Part shown: positions 1 through 8,035 of the stretch, one piece after another | Layout of the letters: every line of letters starts with the position of its first letter | Numbering within the stretch: the first letter of the stretch is position 1 | NCBI GenBank assembly: GCA_009699565.1 | Contig: WLNX01000056.1 | Coordinates: 1-9,168 of the forward strand | Direction of reading: 5' to 3' | From: Actinomycetota bacterium | Lineage (GTDB): Bacteria; Actinomycetota; Thermoleophilia; Solirubrobacterales; Solirubrobacteraceae | DNA: 9,168 nt | Made by a program: the position numbers and the translations under genes | The notes under the pieces: model-generated | The model's input: only the letters and a program-made list of their open reading frames with translations | Told to the model about the DNA's origin: nothing | Database searches by the model: none

Positions 1-9
1 ATCGCGGGC

Positions 10-894
10 ATGGCAGAGCACCTCGATCTACCCCTTCTCTCAAGCGGAAAAGTCCGTGAGGTCTACGAACTTGGCGACGATCTCCTGATGGTCGCCTCGG
101 ACCGGATCTCGACTTACGACGTGATCCACCCGACGCCGATCCCCGGTAAGGGCGCCGTCCTCACGGGCATCTCAGACTTCTGGTTCGACCGCACCTCGGC
201 GATCGTCGCCAACCATCTGATCTCCGTCACCGACGGCGTTCCGGACGAGGTCCGCGGCCGCGCGATGGTGGTCAAGCGGCTGAAGATGCTGCCGATCGAG
301 TGCATCGTCCGCGGTTACATCACCGGCTCCGGCTGGAGCGACTACAAGAAGACCGGCAGCGTCTCGGGGATCGAGCTGCCGGCCGGTCTGGAGGAGTCCC
401 AGCAGCTACCCGAGCCGCTCTTCACTCCCTCTACAAAAGCCGAGGTTGGTCACGACGAGGCGATCAACTTTGAGCAGGCGGCCGAACTTGTTGGCGACCT
501 TGAGCTGACCGAGCGGGTCCGCGACGCGGCGATCGAGCTCTACCGCTTTGCCGCCGAATATGCGCGCGGCCGCGGCGTCATCCTTGCCGACACCAAGTTC
601 GAATTTGGCCTTGACGCCGACGGCCAGCTAACGGTCGGTGACGAGGTGCTCACGCCTGATTCGTCGCGCTATTGGCCGGTTGACGGCTACGAGGTCGGCC
701 GCAGCCAACCGAGCTTTGACAAGCAGTATGTGCGCGACTGGGCGACCGCCAGCGGCTGGGACAAGACCGAGCCGGCGCCGGCGCTGCCGGAGGACGTTGT
801 CGAGGGAACGACGGCGCGTTACGCCGAGGCCTACGAGCTGATCACCGGCGAGCCGCTCGCTGCCTGGTTGGAACGGACCGGGGGAACCATCTGA
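10..894 (+). CDS. purC: Phosphoribosylaminoimidazole-succinocarboxamide synthase (SAICAR synthetase)
   Basis: PurC joins CAIR and L-aspartate with ATP hydrolysis to make SAICAR, in the cytosol. The 294-aa product is full length for the longer, single-domain form of the family. Visible family motifs are the N-terminal nucleotide-binding segment GKVREVYEL (about residues 13-21), ASDRISTYDV (29-38), PIPGKGAVLT (43-52), the substrate-site segment ECIVRGYITGSGWSDY (about 97-112), TPSTKAEVGHDEA (about 139-151), ILADTKFEFG (about 191-200) and LTPDSSRYWP (about 216-225). The ATG lies only 9 nt from the window edge, so its ribosome binding site and any more upstream start cannot be judged, but the N-terminus aligns naturally with the family. 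The stop overlaps the purS start by one base (TGATG), implying translational coupling. Identity is secure; the exact start is slightly less so. Confidence 0.96.
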   Translation: MAEHLDLPLLSSGKVREVYELGDDLLMVASDRISTYDVIHPTPIPGKGAVLTGISDFWFDRTSAIVANHLISVTDGVPDEVRGRAMVVKRLKMLPIECIVRGYITGSGWSDYKKTGSVSGIELPAGLEESQQLPEPLFTPSTKAEVGHDEAINFEQAAELVGDLELTERVRDAAIELYRFAAEYARGRGVILADTKFEFGLDADGQLTVGDEVLTPDSSRYWPVDGYEVGRSQPSFDKQYVRDWATASGWDKTEPAPALPEDVVEGTTARYAEAYELITGEPLAAWLERTGGTI

Positions 895-1133
895 TGCGAG
901 CGCGAGTCCTGGTCCGGCCCAAGCGGGGAATCCTCGACCCTCAGGGCGTCGCCGTCGAACGCGCGCTGCCCGCACTTGGCTTCAAGGGCGTCAGCGACGT
1001 CCGCGTCGGCCGTCTCGTTGAACTTGAGATTGAAGATCCGTCGCAGCTGGAAGCGATCTCGTCTGCGCTGCTGGCAAATCCTCTGATCGAGGATTTTGAG
1101 ATCGAGCTGCTCGACGACGCGCCCGCCGCGTGA
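894..1133 (+). CDS. purS: FGAM synthase subunit PurS
   Basis: PurS is the small structural subunit of the three-protein formylglycinamidine ribonucleotide (FGAM) synthase. In Gram-positive-type systems a PurS dimer bridges PurL and PurQ and helps pass ammonia between them. The 79-aa product has the usual PurS size and the expected pattern: an opening beta strand (RARVLVRPKRGILDPQG, residues 2-18, with the typical K-x-G-x-x-DPQG motif), a helix ending in LPALGFKGVSDVRVG (25-39), a central strand LVELEI and a C-terminal helix and strand. The ATG overlaps the purC stop by 1 nt, and a G-rich stretch at 880-885 (GGGGGA), about 8 nt upstream, can serve as Shine-Dalgarno. The stop overlaps the purQ start by 4 nt (GTGA). 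Context between purC and purQ makes the call firm despite the short length. Confidence 0.95.
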   Translation: MRARVLVRPKRGILDPQGVAVERALPALGFKGVSDVRVGRLVELEIEDPSQLEAISSALLANPLIEDFEIELLDDAPAA

Positions 1134-1804
1134 AGACCGGCATCCTCCGCTTCCCCGGGAGCTGCGACGAAGTCGACGCGCAGCTGGCTGCAGGGCTGGT
1201 TGGTGAGGCCGTTCTGTTGTGGCACGGCGACCGCGACCTCCAGGACGTGGACGCGGTCATCGTCCCTGGTGGCTTCTCCTACGGCGACTACCTGCGCGCC
1301 GGGGCGATTGCCCGCTTCTCGCCGGTGATGGAGTCGGTCGTCGAGTTCGCCGGCGACGGCGGCATCGTGCTTGGGATCTGCAACGGCTTTCAGGTTCTCT
1401 GCGAAGCCGGCCTGCTGCCCGGCGCCCTGCTGCCAAACGCCAACCGCCGCTTCACCTTCCGTCAGGTTGAGCTTGAGGTTGTCGAGCCGGACACCGCGTT
1501 CACCAGCGCCTGTCCTGCCGGCGAGATGCTCAGCATCCCCGCCAAGCACGGCTCCGGCCGCTACTACGCCGACGAGCCGACGCTCGACCGGCTCGAGGCG
1601 GACGGGCAGGTGGTCCTGCGCTACCGCCCGGAGCAGAACTTCAACGGCTCCCTTCGCGAGATCGCCGGTGTCCGCAACGCCGCCGGCAACGTCTTCGGGC
1701 TGATGCCCCATCCCGAGCACGCCGTTGACGCTCTGACCGGATCAACCGACGGGCTGAGGATCTTTGAGTCGATGCACGAAGCGGTCGAGGGCGCGCGTGT
1801 CTGA
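1130..1804 (+). CDS. purQ: FGAM synthase subunit PurQ (glutamine amidotransferase)
   Basis: PurQ is the class I (triad) glutamine amidotransferase subunit that hydrolyses glutamine and supplies ammonia to PurL. The 224-aa product is the normal length for a stand-alone PurQ. It shows the early strand ILRFPGSCDEVDA (about residues 5-17), VPGGFSYGDYLRAGAIA (45-61), the nucleophile elbow GICNGFQVL with catalytic Cys84, and the His-Glu pair in MPHPEHAVD (His194, Glu196). The family's usual FPG-x-N-C-D is replaced by FPGSCDEVDA, a lineage-type variation away from the active site. The start is GTG at 1130, overlapping the purS stop by 4 nt (GTGA). I see no strong Shine-Dalgarno, which fits reinitiation after purS. 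Its end overlaps purL by 8 nt. PurS, PurQ and PurL are thus translated as a coupled set, matching their role in one complex. Confidence 0.97.
   Translation: MKTGILRFPGSCDEVDAQLAAGLVGEAVLLWHGDRDLQDVDAVIVPGGFSYGDYLRAGAIARFSPVMESVVEFAGDGGIVLGICNGFQVLCEAGLLPGALLPNANRRFTFRQVELEVVEPDTAFTSACPAGEMLSIPAKHGSGRYYADEPTLDRLEADGQVVLRYRPEQNFNGSLREIAGVRNAAGNVFGLMPHPEHAVDALTGSTDGLRIFESMHEAVEGARV
1787..1791 (+). promoter_or_regulatory. Shine-Dalgarno that decides the purL start
   Basis: GAGGG lies inside the 3' end of purQ, 5 nt before GTG at 1797. This supports GTG 1797 rather than the in-frame TTG at 1764, which would add 11 residues (MSRCTKRSRAR). Those extra residues are Arg-rich, do not look like a PurL N-terminus, and read as a shadow of the purQ frame. 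Confidence 0.6.
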
Positions 1805-3989
1805 GCAGCTCCCGACGCTTAAGGACGCGCTTGCGCTCGGGCTGACGGAGGCCGAGTACGACCTCGTCTGCGAGAAGCAGGGCAGCCCGCCCAACCAGGT
1901 CGAACTGGCGATGTACTCGCTGCTCTGGAGCGAGCACTGCGCCTACAAGCACTCGAAGAAGCTGCTCGTGACGCTCCCCACCGAAGGGCCCGCCGTTGTG
2001 ATGGGCCCGGGCGAGAACGCCGGCGCCGTCGACGTCGGCGACGGCCTGATCTGCGCCTTCAAAGTCGAGTCGCACAACCACCCGAGCGCAGTGGAGCCCT
2101 TCCAAGGCGCGGCAACAGGCGTCGGCGGGATCCTCCGAGACATCTTCGCGATCGGCGCCCGCCCGATCGCAATCCTCGACTCGCTCCGCTTCGGCGACAT
2201 CGAGGAGAGCGAACGCTCGCGCTACCTGCTTGAGCACGCCGTTGCCGGGATCGGTCACTACGGCAACTCGATCGGCGTCCCGACCGTCGGCGGCGAGGTC
2301 TACTTCGAAGCGGCTTACGAGAAGAACTGCCTCGTCAACGCGATGGCGTTGGGTCTTGGACCGCGCGAGCAACTGATGCGCAGCGCCGCGGCCGGCGTCG
2401 GCAACGTCGTCCTGATCTACGGCGCCTCAACCGGCCGCGACGGGATCGGCGGCGCCTCGGTACTCGCTTCGGCCGAGCTTGGCGAGGGCGACGACGACAA
2501 GCGGCCAACGGTTCAGGTCGGAGACCCGTTTGAAGAGAAGAAGCTGATGGAGTGCTCGCTTGAGCTGCTGGAACTCGGCCTGATCGTCTCGCTTCAGGAT
2601 CTCGGCGCGGCGGGTCTCACCTCGTCGGCCTGCGAGATGGCCTCGAAGGGCGAGGTCGGAATCGACATCGATGTTCGCAAGGTGCCGCTGCGCGAAGCCG
2701 ACATGGAACCTTTCGAGATCATGGTCAGCGAGTCGCAGGAGCGGATGCTCTGCGTGATCGAACCCAAGGATGTCGAAGCGGTTCGCGCGATCTGCGACAA
2801 GTGGGAGGTCAGCTCCGCGGCGATCGGCGAGGTGACCGATACGCGCCTGATGCGGATCTACTCGGACGACGAGTTGGTCGGCGAGATGCCGGTCGAGGCG
2901 CTCGTTGACGACTGCCCGATCTACGACCTCGCTCCGCAGAAGCCCGAAGAGCAGCTGTACGACGCGCCGCCGGTCCGACTCGACGCCTCAGCCGGCTTTG
3001 GCGACGCGCTTGTGGCGCTGGTCGGTTCTCCGAACATCAGCTCGCGCCGCCCGCTCTTCGAGCAGTACGACCCGATTGTTCAGTCGCGCACGGTGCGCCG
3101 CCCTGAGCAGGCCGACGCGGCCGTGCTTATTCTGCCCAACGGCAGCGCTCTTGCCGCCAGCATCGACGGCAACGGCCGCCGCGTCGCCGCCGACCCGTAC
3201 CGCGGAACCCTCGGCGTCGTCCTCGAGTGCGCTTCGAACCTGGCCTGCGTAGGGGCCCAGCCGCTCGGGACGACCAACAACCTCAACTTCGGCAATCCCG
3301 AGAAGCCCCACGTCGCCTGGCAGCTGACCGAGGCGGTCCGCGCGATAGCCGACGCCTGCACGGCGCTGGAAGCGCCGATCGTCGGCGGCAATGTTTCGCT
3401 TTACAACGAGGGCGCCTCGGGTCCGATCTACCCGACTCCGGTTATCGGAATGGTCGGGCTGCTGCCCGACGCCTCCCGCGCTGGGCGGCTCGGCTTTGTC
3501 GAGGAGGGCGAGACGATCGCGCTGGTAGGTCCGTTCAAGCCGTCGCTGGCCGCAAGCGAGCTGAGCAAGCTGCGCGGCGAGCCGCTCCCCGACGGCCTTC
3601 CCGACATTGACATCGAGGCTGTCCGGGCGGCGCAGATCGCCGTCCGCGATGCGGTCCGCGAAGGGCTGATCGATTCTGCACACGACATCGCCGAGGGTGG
3701 CGTTGCCGTGGCGCTGGCGGAGTGTGCTTTGGCGGCCTCGCTCGGTGCCTCTGTGACGATCGACGACAACGGCGACGCGTGGCAAGCGCTCTTCGGAGAG
3801 GCTCCCGGCGGTTTCATCGTTTGCGGCCACGCGACCGCGATCGCACAGTTCTCGGAGCGGACCGACCTGACCGTTATCGGCAAGGTCACGGGCAGCGAGC
3901 TGCGGATTGAGGCGGGCTCCGCGCTGATCGAGGTGGGCCTCGACGAGCTGCGCACCAGCCACCGTGCGCTGGAGGAACTTTTCCAATGA
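1797..3989 (+). CDS. purL: FGAM synthase subunit PurL (short, Gram-positive-type)
   Basis: PurL is the catalytic, ATP-dependent subunit that converts FGAR to FGAM using ammonia from PurQ. From GTG 1797 the protein is 730 aa, the usual size of the short PurL that works with separate PurS and PurQ. It has the duplicated PurM-like fold. First half: WSEHCAYKHSKK (about residues 44-55), the ATP/substrate segment ESHNHPSAVEPFQGAATGVG (about 91-110), PTVGGEVYF, VGDPFEEKKLMECSLE, and QDLGAAGLTSSACEMA (about 265-281) followed by VSESQERML. Second half: GTTNNLNFGNPEKP (about 491-504), PIVGGNVSLYNE and HDIAEGGVAVALAECAL. No key motif is missing. The start overlaps purQ by 8 nt. The gene ends at TGA 3987-3989, followed by an 84-nt gap before purF. 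The final codons contain GGAGG at 3971-3975, which could also serve a mini-ORF starting at 3986. Confidence 0.97.
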   Translation: MSEQLPTLKDALALGLTEAEYDLVCEKQGSPPNQVELAMYSLLWSEHCAYKHSKKLLVTLPTEGPAVVMGPGENAGAVDVGDGLICAFKVESHNHPSAVEPFQGAATGVGGILRDIFAIGARPIAILDSLRFGDIEESERSRYLLEHAVAGIGHYGNSIGVPTVGGEVYFEAAYEKNCLVNAMALGLGPREQLMRSAAAGVGNVVLIYGASTGRDGIGGASVLASAELGEGDDDKRPTVQVGDPFEEKKLMECSLELLELGLIVSLQDLGAAGLTSSACEMASKGEVGIDIDVRKVPLREADMEPFEIMVSESQERMLCVIEPKDVEAVRAICDKWEVSSAAIGEVTDTRLMRIYSDDELVGEMPVEALVDDCPIYDLAPQKPEEQLYDAPPVRLDASAGFGDALVALVGSPNISSRRPLFEQYDPIVQSRTVRRPEQADAAVLILPNGSALAASIDGNGRRVAADPYRGTLGVVLECASNLACVGAQPLGTTNNLNFGNPEKPHVAWQLTEAVRAIADACTALEAPIVGGNVSLYNEGASGPIYPTPVIGMVGLLPDASRAGRLGFVEEGETIALVGPFKPSLAASELSKLRGEPLPDGLPDIDIEAVRAAQIAVRDAVREGLIDSAHDIAEGGVAVALAECALAASLGASVTIDDNGDAWQALFGEAPGGFIVCGHATAIAQFSERTDLTVIGKVTGSELRIEAGSALIEVGLDELRTSHRALEELFQ

Positions 3990-4039
3990 TCGGTCAGCTT
4001 CAAGCGGCCGGGAATGGCGGACTCTGGTGGTACCCTTGA
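3986..4039 (+). other. Possible 17-codon mini-ORF in the purL-purF gap
   Basis: An ATG at 3986 overlaps the purL stop as ATGA, with GGAGG at 3971-3975 (10 nt away) in a plausible, slightly distant Shine-Dalgarno position. It would encode MIGQLQAAGNGGLWWYP and stop at TGA 4037-4039. The arrangement resembles the ATGA couplings used by real genes in this operon, and the Trp-Trp-Tyr-Pro ending before the stop is unusual. Against it, the peptide is very short, matches no family I know, and the GGAGG is explained by the Glu-Glu codons of PurL. It also overlaps the putative promoter element at 4029-4036. It may be chance, a leader peptide or a relic reading frame. Confidence 0.15.
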
Positions 4040-4044
4040 CCACT
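4026..4044 (+). promoter_or_regulatory. Putative -10-like element with inverted repeat upstream of purF
   Basis: The purL-purF gap contains TGGTACCCT (4028-4036), which fits an extended -10 pattern TGnTAnnnT. No clear -35 is visible at the right distance. An inverted repeat, GTGGT (4027-4031) and ACCAC (4039-4043) with a 7-nt loop, spans the element and could be an operator half-site pair or a small hairpin. There is no U-tract after it, so it is not a Rho-independent terminator. A start of transcription near 4042-4045 would leave a leader of about 30 nt before purF. The core GGTAnCCT recurs upstream of purH, which raises confidence a little. Confidence 0.3.
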
Positions 4045-4073
4045 CTGCCCCGTAAGCCGACCGGACGGGAGTC

Positions 4074-5533
4074 ATGACGCATCAGGACTGCTGCGATGAA
4101 CGCGAAGGACCGCGCGACGAGTGCGGTGTCTTCGGCATCTATGCCCCCGGCAAGGAGGTCGCTCGGCTTGCCTACTTCGCGCTCTACGCGCTCCAGCACC
4201 GCGGCCAGGAGTCTGCCGGGATCGCCGCCGCGGACGATGGCGGCTTCATCATCACCCAGCGCGCCCTCGGCCTCGTAAGCCAAGTTTTCAAGGAGCACGA
4301 TCTGAGGGCGCTTGACGGCGACCTCGCGATCGGCCACGTGCGCTACTCCACGACCGGATCCAACGGCTGGGAGAATTCGCAGCCGGTCCATCGCACCGGC
4401 AGCGCCACCAGCAGCGGCCGCGAGCTGGCGCTGGCCCACAACGGAAACCTCACAAACGCAGTCGAACTGCACGCCGAGCTTCGCGCCCAGGGCGTTGAGT
4501 TCTCGTCAACTTCGGATTCGGAGATCATCGCCGCGCTGATCGCCGACGATCCAAGCCCGACGATCGAAGAGTCGGTCTGCGCGGTGATGCCGATGCTGCA
4601 GGGCGCCTTCTCCACGGTCGTGATGACGAACGAGCGGATCGTCGCCTTCCGTGACCCGGCCGGGGTTCGCCCGCTGGTGCTCGGCCAGCTCGACGACAGC
4701 TACTGCGTCGCCAGCGAATCGTGCGCGCTCGACATCATTGGCGCCACCTACATGCGCGACATCCTGCCCGGCGAGATGGTGTCGATCGGCGCCGACGGGA
4801 TCCGCACAAAGATGGTTGTCGAAGGAGCGCGTGAGGCTTTCTGCCTCTTCGAGTACATCTACTTTGCGCGCCCCGACTCGCAGATGAACGGCACCGTGCT
4901 GCAGGCTGCGCGCGGGCGGATGGGGGAGGCTCTCGCCCGCGAGCATCCCGCGCCCAGCGCCGATCTCGTGATCGCCGTACCCGACTCGGGCAACGCTGCG
5001 GCCCGCGGCTATGCCCGCGAGAGCGGCCTGCCCCAGGACGACGGCTTCGTCAAGAACCGCTACGTCGCACGGACCTTCATCCAGCCCGGCCAAGAGCTTC
5101 GCAAGCAGGGGCTTAGGCTCAAGTTCAACCCGCTCCCGGAGATCGTCGGCGGCAAGAAGCTGGTCGTCGTCGACGATTCGATTGTCCGCGGCAACACGAC
5201 ACGCCAGATCGTCGAAATGTTGCGCGCCGCAGGAGCGCTTGAGGTGCATCTGCGGATCTCGGCCCCGCCGATCCGCAACCCGTGTTATTACGGCGTCGAC
5301 ATGTCAACGCGCGAGGAGATGATCGCCCACGGCAAGACGGTTGAAGAGATCGCCGCGATGCTCGGCGCCGACTCGCTGGCCTATGTGTCGCTTGAGGGCG
5401 TCTACGGCGCGATTGAGGGCGATCCCGCGACCCACTGCGACGCCTGCTTCTCCGGGAACTATCCGCTGCCTGTTGCCGAAGAGGGCAACAAGATGGCGTT
5501 TGAGTCGCCGCTTCCGATGGCTCCCACCTCGGC

Positions 5534-5537
<4 letters not shown>
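4074..5537 (+). CDS. purF: Amidophosphoribosyltransferase (glutamine PRPP amidotransferase), Fe-S type
   Basis: PurF catalyses the committed first step, PRPP plus glutamine to 5-phosphoribosylamine. The 487-aa product is normal for the Bacillus-type enzyme. It starts with a 16-residue propeptide before DECGVFGIYA. Cys17 should become the N-terminal nucleophile after self-cleavage. The Ntn glutaminase domain shows LQHRGQESAGIA (40-51), HVRYSTTG (88-95) and LAHNGNLTN (120-128). The phosphoribosyltransferase domain has EYIYFARPDS (260-269), AVPDSGNAAARGYA, KNRYVARTFI and the PRPP loop VVVDDSIVRGNTT (364-376). Four cysteines, Cys257, Cys404, Cys455 and Cys458, fall where the [4Fe-4S] ligands of B. 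subtilis PurF lie, so an oxygen-sensitive cluster-bearing enzyme is predicted. ATG 4074 follows GGACGGGAG (4063-4071); spacing to its last G is short. The stop overlaps the recQ TTG start (TTGA). Allosteric inhibition by purine nucleotides is expected from the family. Confidence 0.97.
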
Positions 5538-7365
<1,828 letters not shown>

Positions 7366-7369
<4 letters not shown>

Positions 7370-7971
7370 AGATCGCAGTCCTCGTTTCCGGCCGCGGGAG
7401 CAACCTCCAAGCACTGATCAAGAACCTTCACGGCTTCGACGTTGAGATCGTCGCCGTTGCCAGCGACAACGACGACGCGCCGGCGCTTCGTCACGCGCGC
7501 ACGGCCAACATTCCCACCGGCACCTTCATCGCCGAGTCGTTCGACGATCGCACCGCGCGCGACCTCGCGATCGCCGACTGGCTTGACGAGAACGGCGTCG
7601 AACTGGTCGTCCTCGCCGGTTACATGGCTCTGCTCAGCGGCCCCTTCATCGAACGCTTCCGCGACCGCATCGTCAACGTCCACCCGTCATTGCTGCCGTC
7701 CTTCCCGGGCACTCGGGCGGTCGAGCAGGCAGTTGCGGCCGGCGTCAAGGTCTTTGGGGTCACCGTCCACCTCGTTGACGAAGGAATCGACAGCGGTCCG
7801 ATCCTGCTCCAGCGCGCCGTGCAGCTCGACGGCTACAGCGACCCGACCGAGGTTCACCAGATCCTGCAGACGATCGAGCACGAGCTGCTGCCCGAGGGTG
7901 TCCGCCTGATGGCCTCCGGAGCGGTCACTCGCGACCCCGGCAACCCGCAGCGGCTGATCATCGGCCGCTGA
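7366..7971 (+). CDS. purN: Phosphoribosylglycinamide formyltransferase (GAR transformylase)
   Basis: PurN transfers the formyl group from 10-formyltetrahydrofolate to GAR, giving FGAR, the substrate of the PurS/Q/L complex encoded upstream. The 201-aa product is full length. It has the N-terminal phosphate-binding loop VSGRGSNLQALI (7-18), the folate-side strand VVLAGYMALL (81-90), the catalytic segment NVHPSLLPSFPGTRAVEQA (104-122) and VHLVDEGIDSGPILLQ (134-149). Asn104, His106 and Asp142 correspond to the catalytic Asn106, His108 and Asp144 of the E. coli enzyme, with a constant offset of two. The start ATG overlaps the recQ stop (ATGA) and has a strong Shine-Dalgarno. A 64-nt gap separates it from purH, the other 10-formyl-THF-dependent enzyme of the pathway. 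Confidence 0.97.
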
Positions 7972-7975
7972 GCTG

Positions 7976-7997
7976 CGGTAGCCTCGGCTGATAGCCG
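7976..7997 (+). promoter_or_regulatory. Putative -10-like element and small hairpin upstream of purH
   Basis: The purN-purH gap begins with GCGGTAGCCT (7975-7984), sharing the core GGTAnCCT with the purF upstream region. TAGCCT at 7979-7984 fits an actinobacterial TAnnnT -10 hexamer; no convincing -35 is visible. Immediately after it, CGGCT (7985-7989) and AGCCG (7993-7997) form a 5-bp stem with a 3-nt loop. There is no U-tract, so terminator function is unlikely. Transcription starting around 7990 would give a leader of roughly 45 nt before purH. This is inference from motif recurrence only. Confidence 0.25.
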
Positions 7998-8035
7998 TCG
8001 ACCCTGAAGATTTCGCCCCAGTAGCCGCAGGCGCA

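Noticed and set aside
941..1720. Minus-strand open frame of 259 codons opposite purS and purQ
   Set aside because: Shadow of the confident purS and purQ genes; its translation shows no recognisable motifs and no supporting ribosome binding site.
1764..1796. TTG 1764 as an upstream start for purL
   Set aside because: It adds an Arg-rich 11-residue extension unlike PurL, increases overlap with purQ to 41 nt, and GTG 1797 has a well-placed GAGGG.
3990..4073. Rho-independent terminator between purL and purF
   Set aside because: The only stem (GTGGT/ACCAC) is 5 bp with a 7-nt loop and no T-run follows it.
3990..4073. Purine riboswitch or PurR-box control upstream of purF
   Set aside because: The gap is only 84 nt, shows no purine-aptamer core and no recognisable PurR box.
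2988..4472. Long open frame on the minus strand (494 codons) opposite purL and the start of purF
   Set aside because: It lies antisense to well-recognised PurL and PurF coding sequence, crosses their boundary, has low-complexity Arg/Ala/Val-rich translation and matches no family. Long antisense frames are normal in GC-rich coding DNA.
7982..8035. N-terminal extension of purH into the purN-purH gap
   Set aside because: The frame is open from 7982 but contains no ATG, GTG or TTG before GTG 8036, and TAG at 7979-7981 closes it upstream; the 8036 start gives a normal PurH N-terminus.
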